Source of the DNA: Trebouxia sp. TZW2008
Lineage: Eukaryota; Chlorophyta; Trebouxiophyceae; Trebouxiales; Trebouxiaceae
Length of the DNA stretch: 64,000 bases
Assembly (NCBI GenBank): GCA_002118135.1
Contig: BDIU01000046.1
Coordinates: forward strand, 92,244-156,243
Direction: 5' to 3'
In this document: positions 56,033 to 64,000 of the stretch, one piece after another
How positions within the stretch are numbered: position 1 is the first letter of the stretch
How the letters are laid out: each line of letters starts with the position of its first letter
The notes under the pieces: model-generated
Seen by the model: only the letters and a program-made list of their open reading frames with translations
The model's database searches: none
Told to the model about the DNA's origin: nothing
Position numbers and translations under genes: made by a program

Positions 56033-59000
56033 ATGCCTATACCGTGGCGTAGGTTGCTGCTGCCAGAAACGCTGCTCAAGCTAGTCGGCAGATCGCCTCG
56101 CACAAACGTCGTTACAGGTGATAGTGGATCAGCCCTTCATCGTGCTTCGACCGCTCAGCTTTCATGGACCGGGGAGCACCTGCAGCCCCTCGAAACCGCC
56201 GTTCACCACGATCGCGCCTCGCACTCAAAGAAAGCCATCGATGGCACAGCACATAACGATGGCCAGCTGCAAGAAAGCGCCGTGTTGGATGCACGCGCGC
56301 CAGCTGCACCGGTGCAGACGCCCAGCGCTGTTTCGTCTAACAAAACAGACTCGACCAAGCTGTCAAGCTTGCACTCCCACGAAAGCATTCCTCTGCACGG
56401 CCGTCACAGGCGCATTGGTTCAGCCGCGTCAGACGTCAGCTTGTCTTCTGTTGTGAGCACCACAGGCGCTTACACAGGCTTCACCCAGGCTGGGCAATAT
56501 GACCTTACCATGGATGTCATTTTGCGGGGGGAGTTCATATCAGAGCAGCAATCAAAGGCGTGTGCATCAGCATATTGTAAATTGGGACTTGGCCTGCTCA
56601 ATGATGTTTCCTATGTTTCTTTGCTGTACCACTGACTCATTGCTCACTCATGCAGGCTGTTATTGTCAGCATTAGGATTGCTACCTACATAGGCATAGCA
56701 ATATTGTTGGTGGCCTTGAGCTATAAAGTGGCAAAGGTACGGCGCTGATGGCAGTCTCTCCTGCCATTGGCGTTGCAATGTGGCAGAAAATCAAACATTG
56801 CTCGCCGTGTACTAAGCTTTCTCTTTGACCTGCAGACAGATTTATGGTTCACATCAAACATAGCAGTTCAGGTTTGATTCCACAGTCAGCAAAAGCTACC
56901 AAAAGCTAATTTCATGTCGTTTTCAGGCAGTCTCAAGATTGTTGTATGTGCAGGCTTGGAATGTCACTCTCGGATCCTTATGTTTTGCAGCTCTTTTTGT
57001 CTGCTGTACCATACTAGTCTCACGCGTTTTCAACATCTACAGACAACAGAAGCACTGGTACGATCATTGCCAAGTCTGCAGCCAGTTCTGTGCAGAGCCT
57101 ACCTTTTCAACATCTGTCAGCGAATACGCAGGTCTAGACGCAGGAAAGTCACCGTTGCACTGAATGCAGCAGAACTGATTGTACAGGTGATGCTTTGTTT
57201 TCTCTTGGTATTACATCTGTATTGACGTGCTCAGACCATATGAAGATTGTCTGGGCATGAGGGCAGCATGTGGATGTTTTGGGAAGGCATGAAGGTGGTT
57301 GTGAGAAGAAACAAGCCTTCAATGACTTGCTGCAGTTGATCAACATATGCGTCTGATGAACTGGCATGACAGTGACGGCAACTGATGCAACGCCACATCG
57401 GAAAGGTTGATTGCATCTGAACTTATGCACTTGCTGCAGTTGATCAACGTATGTGTGTGGGTGGCGCCAAATGCCATCCTGTTGAGGAATAATTGCTCCT
57501 GGTTTGAGCCATTTGTGGTGTGGTGCGCTTTCACCAGCTGGACTTGCTGGAACACTATTTTTCTGATTATGCTCATTGAGGCTCACAATTGTGCGCCATG
57601 GCACAAAGGCAGAGCAGCAGCCAAGAGAGGTAAAGCTACACAGTGTATATGTATTTATAGCTACATTGTGTGCTGTCCTGATGGAGTGCTATTTCTCCAA
57701 TCATGCTCATTGAGGCTCACAATTGTGCAACCTGGCACAAAGGCAGAGCAACTGCCAAGGGAGGCAGCGCTACACATGATACATGTATTTGTTTGTGTAT
57801 TGTGTGCTGTTCTGTTGGAAAAGTCTCTTCCCGATCATGCTCATTGAGGCTCAATATTGTGCACCCTGGCACAAAGGCAGAGCAGCCGCCAAGAGAGGTA
57901 GTGTTGTACCGTGTATACACAATGACCGCATGTGCAGCACAGTGACATTGCCAGCAGCTACATCATTGAACTTGATCCAGGTCACATTGCATCTGAGCTG
58001 CAAGGTTGCACTCTTCAGCCAAGCTGTTCAACAGTGTCTCGCATTTGAAACTGTTGTGCCACCTTTGAAGATCTCCATGCAATTGCTGTGAACGCCTGTA
58101 CGCTCTTTGTTCTGTAATCAGGAAGGGCATTCCTGTCTTAGCAAAGCCCCTTACTGTGCTTTTTGCTCTGTGCCCTTCATGCATGCTCCATGTGCTCATG
58201 TGAGCACTTGAGCATTGCACATATTGCTGCCTCTCTAAGAAATGGCTTCAATGCTGCAGGCAGGCACAGCAGGGACGCCATTGTTATGGACGCCCCAATC
58301 TGGTATCACACCCCAAAGCTGCTGCTATGGTGCCTCTTTGAGGCACTGGACTTCTTCTTGGCCATCTGGGTGACTCGTGAGTGCAACATCCCCATTGCCT
58401 GCAAGCAGTCTGTACCCATCGCCAGTGTTTGCTTGCACATGTGTTCAATGGCTTTCTTTACGCTTGCCTGCACAATGATCGCTCACCTGTATCTGAGGCT
58501 CACTGAGCCACAGTTAGGGTCAGGTGTACGGCGTCTTGACAGTGTATAAATTGTTGCAATATGTGTCAGTCAGAGCTGGCCCACCCTTCCATCTGTACCT
58601 AGAAAACAATATTGCAGTATGGCAGATGAGCTTGATGCTGATGGGTTGCCTTGAAGGCTGCTTCGTAGTAGGAGCATGCGCGATGCATGTGACCTGCCTC
58701 CCCAAGACAAGCAATGCTGACCTAGAATCATGTAGATGCAGTCACCCTTGATTTCTCACACTGCCTGGTGCTTGTCAGCAGCGCTTGTGCATGCTGTGCA
58801 GATGATCAAGTGGGCCCAGTCAGACGTAAGGCGATCAAGTCTGACGTGGAGTGTGCAGTGCAAGCTCAGAACTGCCACCTGCAGACAGTGACCCTGGTGG
58901 TCGTGATCTGTGTGTGGGGCTTGCTCATCCTGTACCTGCTGCTGTGGTTCCTGTACATGTGGCGGGCCTACCGGGACCTGCAGAAGCACCAGTACATGCA

Positions 59001-62000
59001 CTACAAGATGGGCAACCTCAATGTCCGCATGCAGGTGTGCATAACATGAGCAGTGCACACGATTATTCTTGTGTTGCTAGTGTGCGTCTGAGCTGCAGAG
59101 CATTTCAGCATCATTGGGGTTCAGTTCATGCTGCTGAGTGTTGGTCTGATCTGTAGGGCAATTCAGCAACACGCAGCCCTTTTGAGCTCAAACAGCTGCA
59201 TGATTTTGACTAGTTGCATGAAGGCTGAGCCCAAGTGCAATACGATCTGTGACTCATGCAATGGTCTATGCCAGCATGGAGTCACCCCTTAGGCTTGGCA
59301 CACAAATGCAAATGCATCGTTTTGCGAGGCACAGGCAGCAAGCGATGGCCAGTGTCCCAGATGAATGCACTTCCACAGGCACTTTGTCAAATGCAAGTTT
59401 GGGTCACATGGAGCTTTGCATTAACCGGAACAATGCTGACAATACCATCACTGACAGCTGAATGCTGTTGCTTTGCAGGCCCACAGGCGCATGATAGCTG
59501 CCGGCCTGTTCCTCATCAGCTTTGTAGTTCTACAGTTCGTCAAGCTAAACAGCTGCGCCAGCTACCTGGAGTCTTGGCTGGGCTTTGCGCCAGTGTATGT
59601 TGTAGAGACAGCTGTTGCTGTTGGCGGCGCGTACTTCTTCATGCCCAAGAACCCAGACTTGCAAGATCCCATCCTCAGAGTGAGTGGCTGCTGTTTTTGT
59701 TGTGTTGTGCAGTCACTTCTTTGGCAAAGCCTCTTTGCCAGTGTGAGTTGTGGAGACAGTTGTCTCTGTTGGCGGCGCATACTTCTCCATGCCCAAGGAC
59801 CCAGGCCTGCAAGATCCAGTTCTCAGGGTGACTGTCTCTTGCTTGTGATTCTTTCGTCCAGTCGCATTATGAGAGTTCACTTCATCTAGGTTCGTGCATA
59901 ATTCGGCAGGTTTTTTGTACAGACCAGGCCATGCATACCCCTTCATGCCCATGAACTCAGATCTGCAAGAGTGCATTCTTGGAGTCAGCAGCTTTCACTG
60001 GTCTCTTTCAACCAAATGTTTTGGGTTTGTTGCTACAATGCTGCGCTGTTGAGCTGGCTGTGTAATTCATGCCAGGACCAGGCTACGCACAATTCTTCAT
60101 GCCCACACAGTCAACACTGCAAGAGCCCAACCTCACAGAGAGAAGCTGCTCAAATTGTCTCTTCTTGGACTGCAAGACCTGACAGCTGAAGAATAACTCC
60201 TGCAATCAAGTCTTCAAGATCATTCCCTTGATGGCACAGACTGCCTGCAGGTATGGCTGCAAAATTTTGGCTGGACCGAAGAAGAGAAAATGGCCAAGCT
60301 AGCCAAAAGGAGGGGCATTGCAGGTCCTCACGAGCTTCCAAATTTTCTGAAAAAGCTGGAAAAGCAGCCTTTTTTCTGCTGATGTTCACAGCTTGCTGCA
60401 GGTGTGGCTGCAAGAGTTTGGTTGGACTGAAGAAGAGAAGGCCGCTAAGCTCGCCAAAAGGGGCGGCATAGCAGGTCCAGTGCACGACGCCCTTAAGCAC
60501 GAGCCCATGTTCTGCTTTGGCACAGCAGTCAAGCTGTTCTACTGGTCTCACTTGGTGTATGACATCAACGAGGAGGGCAGCAGACGCTTCAGCATTGAAA
60601 CAGCGCTGGGCTTGTTTGGGCTGGACAAGTACGAGCTGATGTGGGAAAAGGCTGAAGACACTAAGGTGTGCTATGTGCACATGCTAAGTGCCATGTCCAG
60701 AGATGGAGGACTGTTGCTGTCTGTGGCTGTTGTGTGTGCAAATCTCTGAAGGTTGCACATGTTCCTTCTCAGCTCCCATGTGCAAAGCGTGGTCATGCAT
60801 GTCATATGACTATGTCTATGCCACTGTCTCGCTGTAAGACGCTGGCCGTCAGTCCACAATCAACTATGTATGAGAATCCAAACTCTGTGGTCTTATCCTC
60901 TTCTGCACATGACCAAAAGTCTGCTTCTCAGCACCAGCAGTCCATCCTCACTGGAACTGTCATATGGATGCCTGTTGGGTCCTGGAGGTTGACAGCATAC
61001 TTGCTTGTTATGTGCAGGTGTTGCTGGCTTGGGGCAGCGACACCATCCTGCTGAGCTTCAGAGGCACTGCCAGCCTCGCCAATGCCCTTGCCGACATCCA
61101 GGTATGCTGCACCCGCCACTGTGAACAAGGGAAACACGACTTTGCGCCATTGAACGTATACTGGCAGCTGTTGTGAGGAGAAGCAGCCCAGCATCTGTGA
61201 GTGACATCACCTTTTAATCCATTGGTACACATTTTATAATGAGGCACTCATTGTTTCAATTGGCATCCTGAAGTCTTGTTGTTCCAAAGATTGTATCGCT
61301 GTGTAGATTTGCTCTGTAGGATTTCAGCAGATTTGAGCTTCTGTTCTTGTTGCTGGGCAAGTTTCTGCTTTGAGGCAGCAGCACAATGCCATGGCCTGTG
61401 CAGGTTTGCTGATGGTGTGTGAAATGCTCCAAAGCCGTAACAAGCTAGCTTGCTGCTTGCTGATGCATCTGAGACATTGCCATCAGCTGTGGACAAGTTA
61501 CTTCTCGAGCAAGCATGACAAACCCTTCTCATCACTACCTCTGCCACAACTGTTATGCCCTATTGTAAATGCTGAAGATAGCTGATGTGTTGCGGACATA
61601 AAGCAAGATGTTGACGGCAGGTGTGGGTCACTACCCAAGCAAGGATGATGAGAGGGATGGCTTGGAGCAGAGCCCAGGGCAGGGCCCAGGGCAGGACCTA
61701 TTAGCAGGGCCCCAGGCCGCTTTTAGCTGGCTGCCTGTCAGGAATGCGTGGTGCATCATTCCTGCTGTACAATCACACTGCTGTACAATCACATTTCAAA
61801 ACTGATGTATTGGCAAGCTGACATCAAAGAGTGTTGACGACAGGTCTGGATGAGCCATTACCCAAGCAAGCATGATGAAAGGGAAGGCTTGGAGCAGGGC
61901 TTAGGGCAGGGCTCAGGGCAGGGCTTAGGGCAGGACCTATTGGCAGGGCCCCAGGCCGCTTTTAGCTGGCTGCCTGGCGGGAAACCGGCGGTACACAGAG

Positions 62001-63654
62001 GATTCTTGAACAGCTGGCGAGCTAATGGCCTCAACCAGCGTGTTATCCAAAGGATCTGTGAGATTCTGGAGGAAGGGGACATTGACCAAAGCAAAGTGAA
62101 GGTGCTGTGCACAGGTGAGGTTCCTGGTGTAGTGCTAACAAGGGCAAACGTGCGATGAACAAAAGAGGCTTCTGATATGCAGCAGCCACAGTGTGGCTTT
62201 GTCATTGTTGAGTTGTGTGGTTGATGAGATTCAGTAAGATTCTGGAGGAGAGGGACATGCACCAGAGTACAGTGAAAGTGCTGTGTACAGGTGAGGGTTC
62301 TGCTGCAGTGCTAATCATAGCAAATGTGCTGTGTACATGTGAGGCTTCTGCTTCAGTGCTGATTTGCAGCAGCCCTAGTGTAGCTTTGCCAGTGTTGAAT
62401 TGTGTGGTTGGTCACATCTTGCAAAGGTTCTGGAGGAGGGTGACATTGACCAAAGCAAAGTGAAGGTGCTGTGTACAGGTGAGCTTTTGCCTACAGCGCT
62501 GTCGTACCAGTCTTGATGCGCACACCAGCAACGCCATACGTGTAGCTTGCCAGGATCATGTTGCAAGATCAGGCACAGGCCAGGATCTGATTGCGGTGTT
62601 CTCGTGTCTGGTGTAGTTCACTCTTTGGGTTGCGCTGCAGCTAGCCTGGCTGCCTTTGACATCCAGCCACAGTGCATGCATTTCACCCAGCTACAGTCTA
62701 CGCATGCTGGCCTTATTTCCATGCTACAGCAAACTCTCTTTGTAACGAGTGCTTTGCTTACCAAGAAATTGTCCTTACATTGAGTCGTCCCCCCTCAGAG
62801 GGATCACTGCAGTCAGAATGCAGTGATTGGCTACATTGAGATTGTCCCAACATTGAGTGTCCTTGCAAAGAGAGTTTACTGCATATGTGGTTCAGTTCAT
62901 TTCTTGGGTGGGTCTTTGGCTAGTCTGGCTGCCTTTGACATCCAGCGGCACTGCTCCTGCCTGGGGCCTTTGGGTGTGGCCTGCTACACCTTTGGAGCCC
63001 CCCTTATCTGTACTCAGCAATAGCAACAATGTAAAGACCAGATTCATGCTCCCTGCAGGGCATTCTTTGGGTGGGGCGCTGGCTAGCCTGGCAGCCTTTG
63101 ACATTCAGAGGCACTGTCCCTGCTTGGGGCCTTTGGACGTGGCCTGCTACACCTTTGGAGCCCCCAGGGCTGGCAACCATGCCTTTGCCAGACAGTACAA
63201 TGCGCTGGTGCCTGACACCTGGGCCATCATCAACGATCAGGTCTGCAACTTGTCTCAAACTGGTACCTGTGCAGCATGCCTGGCATGCAAATGGGGCTAT
63301 CTGTCTGCCAGGCGGCACGATGTCCTGGTGCCTGGCACTTGCAAGCATCATCAATGAAAAGGTCACACACTTGCCTTATGATGCCATGTTTGCAAAAATC
63401 AGGCAGACACAGCTTTGCCAGGCATCACAATATTTTAGTGCCCGACACCTAGAGCATCATTAATGTTCAGATTTCACTCAGGTATTCCAGATGACAAAAA
63501 GCCTGGTTTGGCATGCAGGATGTGATCGCTCGTGCCGGCAGGTTTTGGGGCCTGTACAAGAGATCAGGGAAGCGAGTGATGATTAATCCGAGCGGGGATC
63601 TGATTGTGCGGCCCACATTCATAGAGGCTGCAGCTCAAATGATGCGACCCTGGG
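56033..63654 (+). CDS. polytopic class-3 (DAGL-like) lipase, 3' end beyond window
   Basis: Predicted membrane lipase acting on diacyl- or acyl-glycerols. A Ser-rich cytosolic N-terminus (from ATG 56033) is followed by TM exons: 56656-56736 (IRIATYIGIAILLVALSY), about 56926 onward, about 57440-57630 (LLRNNCSWFEPFVVWCAF), 58260 onward, 58800-59035 (TLVVVICVWGLLILYLLLW) and 59479-59680. The alpha/beta hydrolase part has VWLQEFGWTEEEKAAKLAKR (60400), LLSFRGTASLANALADIQ (about 61040), HYPSKHDEREGL (61852), nucleophile elbow GHSLGGALASLAAFD (63059), CYTFGAPRAGNHAF, LVPDTWAIINDQ and GRFWGLYKRSG (63519-63654). Plant membrane lipases of this class and animal DAGL share this plan. The catalytic His lies beyond the visible part. 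The splice after residue about 175 is unresolved; only a GC-type donor fits. Confidence 0.82.
57300..57905 (+). repeat. lipase TM-exon copies (two arrays)
   Basis: The exon start CTTGCTGCAGTTGATCAACG near 57430 has a copy near 57325. The exon end encoding LIEAHNCAPWHKGRAAAKR and its donor (57565-57632) recurs at about 57700-57770 and 57836-57905, with spacing of about 136 bp. Confidence 0.85.
59600..60145 (+). repeat. four copies of a lipase exon end
   Basis: The exon end with YFFMPKNPDLQDPILR and its donor (about 59600-59685) is copied at about 59735-59832, and in decayed form near 59935-59985 and 60090-60142 (TTCATGCCCA, CTGCAAGAG). Confidence 0.75.
60240..60485 (+). repeat. duplicated lipase exon start (QEFGWTEEEK)
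   Basis: CAGGTGTGGCTGCAAGAGTT and the next 80 bp (60400-60480) are copied at about 60248-60340 with about 15 changes. The copy would encode NFGWTEEEKMAKLAKRRG. Confidence 0.85.
61615..61985 (+). repeat. duplicated lipase exon start (HYPSKHDEREG)
   Basis: The exon at about 61846 and its acceptor are copied at about 61619-61745. The copy runs through the G/Q repeat and AAFSWLP before diverging. Both carry an internal GGGCAG-type repeat. Confidence 0.85.
62040..62490 (+). repeat. three copies of a lipase exon end (ILEEGDIDQSKVKVL)
   Basis: AAGATTCTGGAGGA ... GTGAAGGTGCTGTGCACAG plus the GTGAG donor (true exon end 62040-62114) recurs at about 62225-62300 and 62425-62485. Confidence 0.82.
62600..63180 (+). 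repeat. three copies of the lipase nucleophile-elbow exon
   Basis: Copy 1 (about 62612-62680) reads HSLGCAAASLAAFDIQ. Copy 2 (about 62895-63005) reads HFLGGSLASLAAFDIQ. The intact exon at 63059 reads HSLGGALASLAAFDIQ. Copy 2 has Phe in place of the catalytic Ser, so it could not give an active enzyme. Confidence 0.85.
62725..62883. mobile_element. pogo/Tigger-like MITE, copy 3 (lipase intron)
   Basis: About 159 bp with inverted ends ACAGCAAACTCTCTTTG and CAAAGAGAGTTTACTG. It shares the GTCCTTACATTGAG-type core and terminal motif with the elements at 13533 and 18489. It lies between copies 1 and 2 of the nucleophile-elbow exon. The right flank is CA rather than TA. Confidence 0.65.
63180..63480 (+). 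repeat. three copies of a lipase exon end (ALVPDTWAIINDQ)
   Basis: TTTGCCAGACAGTACAATGC ... ATCATCAACGATCAGGTC (63183-63245) recurs with decay at about 63306-63365 and 63412-63465, in the downstream intron. Confidence 0.75.
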
Positions 63655-63936
63655 GTGATTTCCCTCTGCTGTGCTGTTTTGCTGTCTGTTATGTGACTTC
63701 TCAAGACTGCATGCAAAGGCTGGCTACCCAAATTGCCTGCAAAGACTGCACGCAAATACTGTGTGCAATGAGTGCATGCAAAACCCTGCATGCAAAGGCT
63801 GCCAGCAAAGTATATGCCTGATGATGCAGTCTGTCTTTGCATCTGTGCTCAATTGGCTGGAACTGCACTCATTATTGTATGAGCATGTTGATATGCTGGT
63901 GAAAGGATGTAGCTCAAACCTCATGCCTGCTCGCCC

Positions 63937-63945
63937 ACCTGCCCG

Positions 63946-63996
<51 letters not shown>

Positions 63997-64000
63997 GCTG
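63937..64000 (+). repeat. (TGCC)n microsatellite at window end
   Basis: Tetranucleotide TGCC/CTGC run reaching the last base of the window. Confidence 0.95.

Noticed and set aside
62857..63463. Long alternative-frame open frames over the lipase elbow copies
   Set aside because: They read through the copies in the wrong frame; the HSLGG frame is the meaningful one.

Overview
The window looks like nuclear DNA of a green alga or another member of the Viridiplantae. Genes are broken by many GT-AG introns. Several products have plant- or alga-type relatives: a PB1-domain Raf-like MAPKKK, a SUVR3-type SET methyltransferase, a FAC1-type membrane-anchored AMP deaminase and a PHIP1-like two-RRM protein. 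A DNAL4-type axonemal dynein light chain suggests a lineage that builds motile cilia. No bacterial operon, rRNA, tRNA, CRISPR array or virus was recognised. All names rest on reading spliced exons by eye against remembered family motifs; no database search was run.

Layout from left to right: PB1/Raf-like kinase (-, C-terminus cut by the window edge), SUVR3-like histone methyltransferase (+), CCHC zinc-knuckle protein (-), small one-TM protein (+), Elongator subunit ELP2 (-, about 9 kb), PHIP1/nucleolin-like RNA-binding protein (+), secreted S28 serine carboxypeptidase (+), METTL21-like methyltransferase (-), DNAL4-like dynein light chain (-), AMP deaminase (-, about 12 kb), three-RRM RNA-binding protein (+), VHL-domain protein (-), and a polytopic class-3/DAGL-like lipase (+, running to the right edge). 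Many genes are in divergent pairs with short gaps (ELP2/PHIP1-like 167 bp, CCHC/small TM 316 bp, VHL/lipase 324 bp, AMPD/three-RRM 407 bp). The genes do not form one pathway; this is ordinary housekeeping content.

The unusual feature is in the introns. Nearly every long gene carries tandem arrays of partial exon copies. Each copy spans an exon-intron junction: a piece of exon end plus a 5' splice site, or a 3' splice site plus a piece of exon start. Copies lie in the intron next to the intact exon and grade from nearly identical to barely recognisable. I count at least 25 arrays, with 2 to 9 copies each. The clearest are five units at exactly 131-bp spacing around the catalytic-His exon of the S28 peptidase, nine copies of one exon end in AMP deaminase, and three copies of the lipase nucleophile-elbow exon. 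The short-intron genes (CCHC, dynein light chain, small TM) show none. The pattern suggests that introns here grow by repeated local duplication across splice junctions, creating many decoy splice sites. Three short TIR elements resembling pogo/Tigger MITEs are also present; one sits inside a duplicated intron segment whose sister copy keeps the empty site.
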